Shown in pieces: positions 45,534 through 54,281 of a stretch of 64,000 bases of DNA. The DNA lies in the NCBI RefSeq assembly GCF_000423705.1, contig NZ_AUIM01000004.1, positions 496,001-560,000 of the forward strand, read 5' to 3'. The notes under the pieces are model-generated. The model had not been told where the DNA came from, ran no database searches, and was given only the letters and a program-made list of their open reading frames with translations. A program made the position numbers and the translations under genes. Each line of letters begins with the position of its first letter. Positions within the stretch are counted from its first letter, which is position 1. The DNA comes from Stappia stellulata DSM 5886 (GTDB taxonomy: Bacteria; Pseudomonadota; Alphaproteobacteria; Rhizobiales; Stappiaceae).

Positions 45534-47651
45534 TCAGTTGCGCCGCACGAAACAGTCTCCGCCGGCGGACTTCAAGCGCTCGCACAGCGAGATCGCGTCG
45601 TCGCGCGACGAGGACGGGATGCGGACACGGTAAAAGGTGCCACGATCTCCGAGGTCCGCACGCTGAATTACCGGCGTGACCCCGCCAAGCACGCCGGAAT
45701 AGCGCCGCTGGAGGTTGTCGAATGCCGCCTGGGCCTGATCCTGGGTGCGCTGCGACGACACCTGGACGACATAGGCGCCCGCGGGAATGGTCCCGCCGCT
45801 TGCCGGCGTGGATGCCGCGGGTCGCGTCGCTCCCTGCTGGCTGCCCGTCAGATCGAGCGGCGCAGCCGAAGTGCGGGAGGCGCCAGCCGTCCGGCCCGGA
45901 ATTGCCGGTGGCGGAGCGGCACTCGCGGCAAGCGTCTGAATATCGCCCGGCTTGGTGCGCGGCACATTGGTCGGCACCTCGCCCGAAACGCTCGGTGTCA
46001 CGCTCTGGGGCACTTCCGCAGCATCACCCGACAATGCGGTCGAAACAGGCGCGGACGCGCCGGGGGCGGTCACGGGCGTGGTGGTTACCTGCCGCGTATT
46101 GTCTCCGGTCGGATTTCCCGTCGTGACGCGCGGCGCGGAGGGCTGACCGGACGGGGACGCTGCCGGCGTCGGCGTGGTTTGCGACGCTGTCTGCTCTGCA
46201 GACGGGGGTGCGGCCGGAGCGGCCGCGTCGTCACCGGAAATGATCGTCCCGTCCGGCCGTACGACCACAGTTCGGACACGGCGTGGTCCGGCGGGAACGC
46301 GGGTTTCGGTGCCACCGTTGGCAACAGGTGCCGGCGGAAGGGATGCAACGGGCGATTCGTCCTGAACCACCAACCGTTCCTCGCGCGGGGTCTCGACGCC
46401 TCCGACGCGATCGTAGATCAATTTGCTTTGGCCGTTCTGCTCAGCCTCCCCCCCTTCGGGGTACACCTTCAACGCTTCATCCGACGCCGTGATGACCGGC
46501 GGCGGGCCGATCGCCTCGGAGCCACCGAAATCGAACAAGGCGAAAACCGCGCCACCCACAACGACAATTCCGAGCACGGCAGCGGCCGCGACGAGGCCCC
46601 GACGGGATTTTTCTTCCGGCGCAGCCTCTTGTTCCTGGGCCGAATGGGGCGGCAAGACGCCATGGCCGCCGAGCTGGGGATCGCCCTCGCGCATTGCCTG
46701 GGCAACGGCATCGAGATCGTACCCCTCCGGCGGCGGCGGCGCCTCATCCACGCCGGAATAATAATCCTCGTTGAATGTCTCTGCGTATGGCGCGCCCTGC
46801 CCGACCGGGACATCCTCGGCCCAATCGCGCACCGGCGCATCCATGAGAAGATCGTCAAACGGCTCGTCCGGCTGATAGTCGCCATGCGCCTCATCGGCGC
46901 GCGCATCATGTTCGGCAGCGCGCCCTCCGAGAAGCTCGTCTTCGAGGGAGGCGCTCAGATCGGCCGTGAGCGCGCGGGCACGCTCCTGGTCCGCGCCAAA
47001 ACCCGCGTCCGCGCGCACATCCTCATGATAGGCCGGCGCATCGAATGACGGCTCCAACGGCTCATAGCCGCTCTCGTCTTGCGGTATGCCCGCAGCGGAA
47101 TAGAAGGGATCCTGTCCGTCGTCGCCCGCAAGGTCCGCGGAACGATTGACCGGACCGTCCGGCCATTCGACCTGCGGCGCGCGCGGCGCGTCGGCAAAAG
47201 ACGTGTCGTCGTTCCAGTCGCCGGCCTGCGGGCTATCCGGCCACGCCTCGTCATAGGGCTCTTGCGTCTCGACGTAGTCGGAGGACGGCAAAACCGCTCC
47301 CGGCTGCATGCGCTGCGCATAGGCATCGGAATAATGCGGTGTGGCGGGCGCCTGCTCTTGCGGCTGCGCAACGCGCGGCTGTTCGAGGGCCTCGTCCCAC
47401 TCGGCCGTGTCCGGCTCTGGCGCATCCCATCCGGACGCATCGCCATCGGCCGGATCATCGGCTTGCGGATACGCAGGCGCGTCGAAGCGCGGCTCGGTCA
47501 TGGCAACCGGGCGGAACTTCGCATTGCCCTCGCTGACAATCCGCGCCAGTTCGACTAGCGGATCCTCTTCGAACCCGTCATGGCCGTCATCCGCGCGCCG
47601 GTCGCCGCGGTGATCCGTATCGCTGACCGGATGGTTCGAACGGTTGGACAT
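45534..47651 (-). CDS. SPOR domain-containing membrane protein
   Basis: 705 residues. Residues 1-350 are a low-complexity acidic cytoplasmic region rich in Asp, Glu, Pro and Ala. One membrane helix (352-373, GLVAAAAVLGIVVVGGAVFALF) follows, then a Pro/Thr/Ala-rich periplasmic linker (about 375-620). The C-terminal SPOR domain (about 625-705) includes YVVQVSSQRTQDQAQAAFDNLQRRY and FYRVRIPSSSRDDAISLCERLKSAG. SPOR domains bind denuded septal glycan and target proteins to the division site. The argS-SPOR-nagZ order is conserved in Rhizobiales. The long acidic cytoplasmic tail is larger than in many homologues. Confidence 0.92.
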   Translation of the reverse strand: MSNRSNHPVSDTDHRGDRRADDGHDGFEEDPLVELARIVSEGNAKFRPVAMTEPRFDAPAYPQADDPADGDASGWDAPEPDTAEWDEALEQPRVAQPQEQAPATPHYSDAYAQRMQPGAVLPSSDYVETQEPYDEAWPDSPQAGDWNDDTSFADAPRAPQVEWPDGPVNRSADLAGDDGQDPFYSAAGIPQDESGYEPLEPSFDAPAYHEDVRADAGFGADQERARALTADLSASLEDELLGGRAAEHDARADEAHGDYQPDEPFDDLLMDAPVRDWAEDVPVGQGAPYAETFNEDYYSGVDEAPPPPEGYDLDAVAQAMREGDPQLGGHGVLPPHSAQEQEAAPEEKSRRGLVAAAAVLGIVVVGGAVFALFDFGGSEAIGPPPVITASDEALKVYPEGGEAEQNGQSKLIYDRVGGVETPREERLVVQDESPVASLPPAPVANGGTETRVPAGPRRVRTVVVRPDGTIISGDDAAAPAAPPSAEQTASQTTPTPAASPSGQPSAPRVTTGNPTGDNTRQVTTTPVTAPGASAPVSTALSGDAAEVPQSVTPSVSGEVPTNVPRTKPGDIQTLAASAAPPPAIPGRTAGASRTSAAPLDLTGSQQGATRPAASTPASGGTIPAGAYVVQVSSQRTQDQAQAAFDNLQRRYSGVLGGVTPVIQRADLGDRGTFYRVRIPSSSRDDAISLCERLKSAGGDCFVRRN

Positions 47652-47714
47652 AATTGTGAGGACTTCCCCGCTGGATTGGACCGCAATCCGCGCGGCCGCA
47701 GGACCCTCCCGCCG

Positions 47715-49481
47715 TCACCGCATCTCCTCTGGCGCCGCGACACCCAACAAGGACAAGCCGGATGCGAGAACCAGGGAGACCGCATGAACAAGACCAAGGC
47801 GGGCCAACGTTAGTTGTCGATGTTCAGGGTTAATAAAACGTAATTGCGGCAAATCCTTGCCCTTGTTCCAGTGCGAATGCAGGGCACTGGCCAGTTCGTG
47901 CAGGTAGAAGGCAACGCGATGCGGCTCGTGTGCTTCGGCTGCGCTTTCGACAAGTCTCGGCCACGCCGCAAGGCGCGCGGCGATGTCCCGCTCTCCCGAA
48001 TCGGTGAGAAGCGAAAAGTCGCTTTTCGCCAGTGCGCCGGAGGACGTGTCGACGCCCGGCATCTCCTCTCCCGCCTGCCGCAGTACAGAACGGCATCGTG
48101 CGTGCCCGTACTGGACGTAGAAGACTGGGTTGTCCTTGGACTGCTCGGTGACCTTCTTGAAATCGAAATCGAGCGGCGCGTCGTTCTTGCGAAAGAGCAT
48201 CATGAAGCGCACGGGATCGCAACCGACCTCGTCGACCACATCGCGCAGCGTGACAAAATCGCCGGAGCGCTTCGACATGCGCACCGGCTCGCCGCCACGA
48301 AACAGCTTCACCAGTTGGCACAAGCGCACGATCACCTTGGAGTCGCCACCGGAAATGGCCCGGCCCACCGCCTCGAGGCGTTTCACGTACCCACCATGAT
48401 CGGCGCCGAGGACGAAGATCATCTCCTTGAAGCCGCGCTCGTATTTGGACAGCATGTAAGCGACGTCGGCCGCGAAATACGTGTAGCTGCCGTCCGATTT
48501 CTTCAACGGACGGTCGATGTCGTCGCCATAATTGCTGGCACGAAACAGCGTCTGCTCACGGTCTTCCCAATCTTCCGGCACCTGTCCCTTCGGCGGCGGC
48601 AAAGTGCCCTCGTAGACAAGATCGCGCTCCCTGAGCACGTCGAGCATCTTGTCGATCTCCGAGCCGTTGCCCCCTTCGCGCGCATGCAGGGTGCGCTCGG
48701 AAAAGAACAGGTCATGATGGACGTTGAGCAGCGCAAGGTCGGCGCGGATGAGATCCATCATCGCCGCGATCGTATCTTCCTTGACCAGCGCCAGCCGGGT
48801 CTCCTCGTCCATGTCGAGAAGCGCGCGACCATGCTTGTCGACCAGCGCCTTCCCGACCGGCACGAGATAATCGCCCGGATACAGCCCCTCGGGGATCTTG
48901 CCGATGTCCTCGCCCAGCGCCTCGCGGTAGCGCAAAAAGGCCGACCGCGCGAGAACGTCGATCTGGGATCCGGCGTCGTTGATGTAGTATTCGCGGGTCA
49001 CGTCGTATCCGGCGAAATCCAGCAGCGAGGCAAGCGCGTCGCCCACGACGGCGCCTCGGCAGTGGCCGACATGCATCGGCCCGGTCGGATTTGCGGAGAC
49101 ATACTCCACATTCACCTTCAGATTGCCGCCCAGCGAGGACCGTCCGAAATCCCGCTCATCGGCCAAGACCGCGCGCAGCACCCGCGTCCAGACCGCATCG
49201 GCCAGACGGAAGTTCAAGAAGCCCGGCCCGGCCACCTCGGCGGACACGATATCGCCCTTGCCGGAAAGCTCCGCGCTCAGGCGCTCGGCGAGCGCGCGCG
49301 GGTTGGTCTTCAGCGGCTTGGCCAGCACCATTGCCGCATTCGTCGCGAGGTCACCATGCGCGGGATCGCGCGGCGGCTCGACAACACAGCGCGCCAGCAG
49401 GGCGGGCTCGACCTCTCCGTCGGGATACAGCCGCGTGATCGCGTCACGCACCAGATCGGCATATTCGGTGAAGATATTCAT
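47715..49481 (-). CDS. argS: Arginine--tRNA ligase
   Basis: 588 residues from the ATG at 49481 ([15 protein letters not shown]). The HIGH-type motif is [20 protein letters not shown] (about 128-147), and the KMSKS-type motif is [13 protein letters not shown]. The N-terminal Add-1-like domain and C-terminal DALR anticodon-binding domain are intact. An in-frame start at 49595 gives only non-conserved residues. It follows dgt by 88 nt. Confidence 0.97.
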   Translation of the reverse strand: MNIFTEYADLVRDAITRLYPDGEVEPALLARCVVEPPRDPAHGDLATNAAMVLAKPLKTNPRALAERLSAELSGKGDIVSAEVAGPGFLNFRLADAVWTRVLRAVLADERDFGRSSLGGNLKVNVEYVSANPTGPMHVGHCRGAVVGDALASLLDFAGYDVTREYYINDAGSQIDVLARSAFLRYREALGEDIGKIPEGLYPGDYLVPVGKALVDKHGRALLDMDEETRLALVKEDTIAAMMDLIRADLALLNVHHDLFFSERTLHAREGGNGSEIDKMLDVLRERDLVYEGTLPPPKGQVPEDWEDREQTLFRASNYGDDIDRPLKKSDGSYTYFAADVAYMLSKYERGFKEMIFVLGADHGGYVKRLEAVGRAISGGDSKVIVRLCQLVKLFRGGEPVRMSKRSGDFVTLRDVVDEVGCDPVRFMMLFRKNDAPLDFDFKKVTEQSKDNPVFYVQYGHARCRSVLRQAGEEMPGVDTSSGALAKSDFSLLTDSGERDIAARLAAWPRLVESAAEAHEPHRVAFYLHELASALHSHWNKGKDLPQLRFINPEHRQLTLARLGLVHAVSLVLASGLSLLGVAAPEEMR

Positions 49482-49569
49482 GTGCGACTTCTCTCGGCGC
49501 GGCCCGGTCCGGTGCGGCTTGCGCCCAGACCTGCGTGCGGCTTGGCTGTGAAACGGGCAGGCAGGCGGC

Positions 49570-50787
49570 CTAGCCCAAATCCGGGGTATGGTCAAACAGG
49601 CGTCGATGCTCGTCGACGGCGAACCGGTCGGTCATGCCGGCGACGAAATCGCAAACGCGGCGGGCGAGACGGTCCGGCTCGCCCGGTCGCAGGTCCCGGT
49701 GCCACTCCTCGGGCATCAAGCCCGGCGAATCCATATAGGCGGCGAAGAGGTCGCGCACGATGGCGGCAACCTGTTTGCGAACCGCAAGCACGCTGTTGTG
49801 GCGATAGAGATTTGCAAAAAGGAATGCCTTCACCGCACGCTCCGAGACCGTCATCCCGTCGGAAAAACAGACCACCGCCCCCGATGCCGCGCGGATGTCT
49901 TCCACCGAACCCGGCGCCAGCGCAGTCAGCCGACGGACGGATTCCGCGATAACATCCTCAACCATGCGGGTGATGGACCGGCGGACGATCTCGTGAATGC
50001 GGCGCGGCTCCTCAAGGTCGGGGTAGCGGGCATCGACCTCGCCCAGAATGTCCTTGAAGAAGGGAACCTCACGGATCTGGTCCACGCTTAACAGCCCTGC
50101 CCGCAGCCCGTCGTCCAGATCATGGGCGTCATAAGCGATGTCGTCGGCGATGGCCGCCGCCTGGGCCTCCGCGCCCGGCCAGGTGTCGAGACGCAGGTCC
50201 TGGCGGGTCGCATTCGCGCGGATCGCAAACGGCAACTCGCCGCCCTTGAATTTCCCGATCGGCGCACCGTCGGCATCCACAAGCGGCCCGTTGTGCTTCA
50301 CCAGACCTTCAAGGGTCTCCCAGCTCAGGTTGAGCCCGTCGAATTCTGCGTAGCGCCGCTCAAGATTGGTGACAATCCGAAGCGATTGCGCATTGTGATC
50401 GAAGCCGCCGTGGGGGGTCATGCAGGCATCCATCACATCCTCGCCTTCATGGCCGAAGGGTGTGTGTCCAAGGTCATGCGCGAGTGCGAGGCATTCCGCG
50501 AGATCCTCGTCGAGCCGCAGGGCCCGGGCCAGCGACCGTGCGATCTGCGACACCTCGATCGTATGCGTCAGCCGGGTGCGGAAATGATCGCCCTCGTGAT
50601 AGACGAAAACCTGCGTCTTGTGCTTCAGCCGCCGGAACGCCGTGGAATGGATAATCCTGTCGCGGTCGCGCTGATACGGTGTGCGCGTCGGGCTTTCCGC
50701 TTCGGGAAAAAGCCGTCCGGCGCTCTTGTCCGGGTCCGTTGCATAGGCTGCGCGCGGCTGGGCGCCATATCCAAGGGGGGCAGTCAT
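49570..50787 (-). CDS. dgt: Deoxyguanosinetriphosphate triphosphohydrolase-like protein
   Basis: 405 residues from the ATG at 50787, which has GGAGAG 5 nt upstream. HD-domain metal residues are visible: [17 protein letters not shown] with the first His, and [17 protein letters not shown] with the HD pair. [11 protein letters not shown] precedes them. The family cleaves dNTPs to deoxynucleosides and triphosphate; the type-2 form found here is usually less specific for dGTP. It is the first gene of the dgt-argS unit and is divergent from the erpA-like gene, 228 nt away. Confidence 0.93.
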   Translation of the reverse strand: MTAPLGYGAQPRAAYATDPDKSAGRLFPEAESPTRTPYQRDRDRIIHSTAFRRLKHKTQVFVYHEGDHFRTRLTHTIEVSQIARSLARALRLDEDLAECLALAHDLGHTPFGHEGEDVMDACMTPHGGFDHNAQSLRIVTNLERRYAEFDGLNLSWETLEGLVKHNGPLVDADGAPIGKFKGGELPFAIRANATRQDLRLDTWPGAEAQAAAIADDIAYDAHDLDDGLRAGLLSVDQIREVPFFKDILGEVDARYPDLEEPRRIHEIVRRSITRMVEDVIAESVRRLTALAPGSVEDIRAASGAVVCFSDGMTVSERAVKAFLFANLYRHNSVLAVRKQVAAIVRDLFAAYMDSPGLMPEEWHRDLRPGEPDRLARRVCDFVAGMTDRFAVDEHRRLFDHTPDLG

Positions 50788-51015
50788 CGGCTCTCCGTGA
50801 AACGCCGGTCTCCGCGCGATGGTCTCTCGAGCGCGATTGCCGGCCTCATGCAGTTGACGCAAGCTCGCCCTGTTCATACCTATCAGGTAACGTCTTGCAC
50901 AGTCGCGGCGGTATTTTCTTTTGTCGTGTCTGGACGACCGGCGCGCAAAACCGCATTCAGTCTCGCGCAGGACACCTTGTCGATCGCCTTCCGGCGCAAA
51001 CAGTGAGGTCTAGCG

Positions 51016-51408
51016 ATGACCAGCGAAACGACCGTCTCCGAAGCGACCACCGATGGAGCCGTTTCCGTCGTCTCCGCATCCGGTGACAGCGTCTCGGTCA
51101 GCCCGTCGGCGATCCGGCGGATCGCCCGTATCCTGTCCGGCGAACCGGCGGGAACGATGCTGCGCATCAGCGTCGAAGGCGGTGGATGCTCGGGATTTCA
51201 GTACAAATACGATCTCGTCACCGAACGGGAAGAGGATGACGTCGTGATCGAAGAGGCTGGCGCGACGGTTCTCGTCGACCCTGTCTCGCTCCAGTACATG
51301 AGTGGCTCGGTGGTCGATTATGTCGACGACATCATGGGCCAGTCGTTCCAGATCAACAATCCGCTGGCCTCGGCCGGTTGCGGATGCGGAACGAGCTTTT
51401 CCATCTGA
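51016..51408 (+). CDS. erpA: A-type iron-sulfur cluster carrier, ErpA/IscA-like
   Basis: 130 residues. The HesB/IscA fold (about 28-130) has the three cluster cysteines in GGGCSGFQYKY and AGCGCGTSFSI, and the family block NPLASAG. An extra ~25-residue Ser/Thr/Val-rich N-terminus precedes it. It delivers Fe-S clusters to apoproteins. A second A-type carrier, sufA, lies at 61282-61668. GAGGT precedes the ATG. It is divergent from dgt and 52 nt before the xth gene. Confidence 0.9.
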   Translation: MTSETTVSEATTDGAVSVVSASGDSVSVSPSAIRRIARILSGEPAGTMLRISVEGGGCSGFQYKYDLVTEREEDDVVIEEAGATVLVDPVSLQYMSGSVVDYVDDIMGQSFQINNPLASAGCGCGTSFSI

Positions 51409-51460
51409 CGCCTTTCGCCTCCCCCGAACGCGGCGCGAAGCCCCTGATCAGGAACATCCG

Positions 51461-52243
51461 TTGAAGATCGCGACCTGGAACATCAACGGCGTGAAGGCGC
51501 GCCACGACACCGCCCTCGCCTGGCTTGAAGAAGCCAAGCCCGATATCGCCTGTCTGCAGGAGATCAAGTCGGTCGACGAGGGCTTTCCCGCCGCCGCCTT
51601 CGAGGCGCTTGGCTATGCGGTCGAGACCCACGGACAAAAAGGCTTCAACGGCGTCGCCCTTCTCAGCCGCCTTCCGCTGGAAGATATTTCGCGCGGCCTG
51701 CCCGGCGACGATGAAGACACCCAGGCGCGCTACATCGAGGCACGGGTGAACACCGCATCGGGACCAGTGCGGGTCGGATGCCTCTATCTGCCCAACGGCA
51801 ATCCGCTTGGAACAGAGAAATTCGACTACAAGCTCAAGTGGATGGAGCGTCTCCATCGCCATGCGCAGGATTGCCTCGCGCGCGAAGAGGCCTTTGTTCT
51901 CCTTGGCGACTATAACGTGATCCCCGAGCGCCGCGACGCGAAGACCCCCGATGCCTGGACCGGCGACGCGCTGTTTCAGCCGGAGAGCAGGCGCGCTTTC
52001 CGCGCGCTAGAAAACCTCGGCCTTCGCGACGCGCTTCGCCTCACCAACCAGGACGACGATGTCTACAGTTTCTGGGACTATCAGGCCGGCGCCTGGCAAA
52101 AGAACAACGGCATCCGCATCGATCACCTGCTGTTGTCGGCAGAAGCGGTCGACCGCCTGGAACGCACCGGCGTGGATGCCCATGTGCGCGGATGGGAAAA
52201 ACCGTCCGACCATGTGCCTGTCTGGGCCGAGCTGGCCGACTGA
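51461..52243 (+). CDS. xth: Exodeoxyribonuclease III
   Basis: 260 residues. It opens LKIATWNINGVKAR, and the endonuclease/exonuclease/phosphatase residues are in place: catalytic Glu in CLQEIKS, GDYNVIPERRD, DALRLTN and the C-terminal SDHVPVWAEL. It is the AP endonuclease and 3-prime exonuclease of base-excision repair. No ATG fits; the start is a TTG at 51461 with AGGA 7 nt upstream. It follows the erpA-like gene and may share its transcript. Confidence 0.93.
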   Translation: MKIATWNINGVKARHDTALAWLEEAKPDIACLQEIKSVDEGFPAAAFEALGYAVETHGQKGFNGVALLSRLPLEDISRGLPGDDEDTQARYIEARVNTASGPVRVGCLYLPNGNPLGTEKFDYKLKWMERLHRHAQDCLAREEAFVLLGDYNVIPERRDAKTPDAWTGDALFQPESRRAFRALENLGLRDALRLTNQDDDVYSFWDYQAGAWQKNNGIRIDHLLLSAEAVDRLERTGVDAHVRGWEKPSDHVPVWAELAD

Positions 52244-52346
52244 CCTTCTTGGCGCCCCCCGCGCCGCAATCTGTCAGGCGCAGGTCCGCATCCGATTTGA
52301 CGTAGAGGAAAAAGGCGGACGCCACCAGACTATGCTATGATGTGCC

Positions 52347-52676
52347 ATGCGTGGCTCATGGCATACACATCGCCACATGCGTGGTGGCGTTCTACTGACG
52401 GCGGCAATGGCCGCCCTGCTCCTTTTCGCCGCCGGCGCCGCCTCGCAGCAAGACGCCCGCGCGTCCTGCACGTGCCGCTACTTCGGTCAGGACTATCAGT
52501 TGGGCGAGACGGTCTGTCTGCGCGGACCGAACGGAATGCAGCTTGCCCGCTGTTCGATGCTGCTCAACAACACGACATGGAAGCCGCTCGAGGATGGATG
52601 CCCGACCACTCGTTTGTTGGTCCCACCCTCCGAAATGCCGCAAAAGACCGCGAACGGCCACCCCGGGACGAGTTGA
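52347..52676 (+). CDS. Small cysteine-containing secreted protein, unknown
   Basis: 109 residues, or 99 if translation starts at the second ATG (52377). A clear signal peptide (GGVLLTAAMAALLLFAAGAAS) is followed by a short mature domain with CTCRYFGQDYQLGETVCL and cysteines at RCSM and DGCP, five in all. The clustering suggests disulfides in the periplasm. I recognise similar unnamed proteins in Rhizobiales but no function. Neither ATG has a good ribosome-binding site. It is 103 nt after xth. Confidence 0.7.
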   Translation: MRGSWHTHRHMRGGVLLTAAMAALLLFAAGAASQQDARASCTCRYFGQDYQLGETVCLRGPNGMQLARCSMLLNNTTWKPLEDGCPTTRLLVPPSEMPQKTANGHPGTS

Positions 52677-52776
52677 TCCCGGGACTGGCATCGTGTTTGC
52701 CGAAAGCTGGCCTCTCGTTTGCGGAAAGAATGCGCGGAAAGAACGTTCAATAGCGGTCAGGATATCGGCACAGTTG

Positions 52777-53619
52777 CTACTGCCCGCTGTCGGCGATCAA
52801 CGAGGGGTTCGCCTGCATCCAGGTGTCTGCAAGACGGGTGGAACGACGGCGAACGCTCTCGTCTGCCAGAGAGAAACTGCGCTCCTGCAACTCCATTATC
52901 CAGGCATCTTCAGCGCCACTGGCCCGACGCTGTGCGACGGTCAACCACATCAGGCCGGTCACCTTGTTGTCAAATCCGTGGAAATCGCCGGTGTAAAGCA
53001 GCTCGCCAAGGCGCGCCTGGGCCTTGAGATGCCCCTTCTTCGCCGCCAGCTTCAGCCAGCGTGCCGCCATGCGCACATCCCTGTCGCTGTCGTCCAGATA
53101 CAACATTCCCAGATGATACTGCGCATCGGCATCGCCGAAATAGGAGGCGGCATAGCTGAAGATCTCGCGGGCACGCGCCACATTCGGCTGGATCGCGCTG
53201 TCGTTGATGCCGGTGAGATAATAGGATCCCAGTTCAACGAATGCGCTGGCAATGAAAGGCGCGCGGGGCGATGACGGGCTGTCATCGGCGTAATTGGACG
53301 CGATCTCGCGGAAATACTCGAACGCCTTGATGTCGTCTTCCTTGACGCCGTCGCCGCGGGAGTACATCCGGCCGAGTTTCCACGCAGCCAGAGGATGCCC
53401 GTTCTCAGCGGCAAACCGGAGCGAATCGAGCGCGCGTTCCTTCTCGCCGGCATAGTAGAAACGGGTACCGGCACGCAGCGCCTCACCGGGAGAAAGATCA
53501 TGTCCGGCCCCGGACATCCGGGCCGCTGCCTCGGCGGCAGAATCCTGAGCGGCCGCAGGTCCCGCAAGAGCTGCGCACATCATGACAACGCTGAAACAAC
53601 CAGAAACAGTGATCCGCAT
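52777..53619 (-). CDS. exoR: Sel1-repeat periplasmic protein, ExoR-like
   Basis: 280 residues from the ATG at 53619, which has AGGCGGAC upstream. A signal peptide (MRITVSGCFSVVMMCAALAGPAAAQ) precedes several Sel1/TPR-like repeats: AGEKERALDSLRFAAENGHPLAAWKLGRMY, AREIFSYAASYFGDADAQYHLGMLYL, and RWLKLAAKKGHLKAQARLGELLYTG. The C-terminus reads MQEQ-like MELQERSFSLADE. This order and the tail closely match rhizobial ExoR, a periplasmic inhibitor of the ExoS-ChvI two-component system that controls exopolysaccharide, motility and acid response. ExoS/ChvI genes are not in the window. The symbol rests on sequence resemblance only. Confidence 0.8.
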   Translation of the reverse strand: MRITVSGCFSVVMMCAALAGPAAAQDSAAEAAARMSGAGHDLSPGEALRAGTRFYYAGEKERALDSLRFAAENGHPLAAWKLGRMYSRGDGVKEDDIKAFEYFREIASNYADDSPSSPRAPFIASAFVELGSYYLTGINDSAIQPNVARAREIFSYAASYFGDADAQYHLGMLYLDDSDRDVRMAARWLKLAAKKGHLKAQARLGELLYTGDFHGFDNKVTGLMWLTVAQRRASGAEDAWIMELQERSFSLADESVRRRSTRLADTWMQANPSLIADSGQ

Positions 53620-53994
53620 ATTTTGTCCGCCTGACGACGCACGAAAGGGCTCGTCCCTGCCGCACGCCTGCGCCTTCTTTCCCTGTGCACGCGGCCTCAA
53701 AATGATGAAGACCGCGCCTCTTTCGACCGCATCAACCGAAGTTTCCCTGTCTCCGGTTTTCACGCGCTATCCCGAAAACAAACCGAGATGACGGGGTCTG
53801 TGATACCGCGCCTTGTAGGCAAGACTGCGGCTGCGACCTGACTTCACCAAGACAAGATCGCCGCATTCCCGTCACAAGCCCTGTCGACCACCTTCTGTCC
53901 GCAAAAATGGCCGAAACACGGCATCAAGGCCCTCCTGCGCCCCAGCCGCACAGACGGTTGCACGGGTGTTGCGTGGAGGTCACATTCGGGAGGC
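53620..53994. other. Intergenic region upstream of the exoR-like gene
   Basis: 375 nt. No frame with family features, RNA gene or repeat is apparent. It should hold the exoR-like promoter and any regulatory boxes, which I could not define. Confidence 0.45.
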
Positions 53995-54195
53995 TCACCC
54001 AACGGCAACGATCAGGACGGCATTGGCAAACAGCATCACGGCAGCAATCAGATCGATTTTCCCGGCCTTCGCCCTTGACGAATGGAGCATCCTGGCGTCC
54101 TCCTCTGTCTTCGTTCTGGCGCCCTGCGGCACCACCTCCCCCGATGGAGAGACGGTAACGCGGACCGGTTGAAAAACGGTTTGCAGAATCGCCAC
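53995..54195 (-). CDS. Small C-terminally anchored membrane protein, unknown
   Basis: 66 residues from a GTG at 54195, with AAGGA about 9 nt upstream. The polar N-terminal part (MAILQTVFQPVRVTVSPSG) is followed by a single C-terminal helix (about 47-66, IDLIAAVMLFANAVLIVAVG). It is divergent from parE, with 86 nt between starts. No family is recognised. It could be a chance frame, but the amphipathic layout and ribosome-binding site favour a real small gene. Confidence 0.5.
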   Translation of the reverse strand: MAILQTVFQPVRVTVSPSGEVVPQGARTKTEEDARMLHSSRAKAGKIDLIAAVMLFANAVLIVAVG

Positions 54196-54281
54196 GACGC
54201 AAGATCCTTTGCCAAAACCCGCTCCATTGGCAGAATCATGGGCGATTCGGGCCGTCGGCCCTCCCCTGACCTGGACAACAC

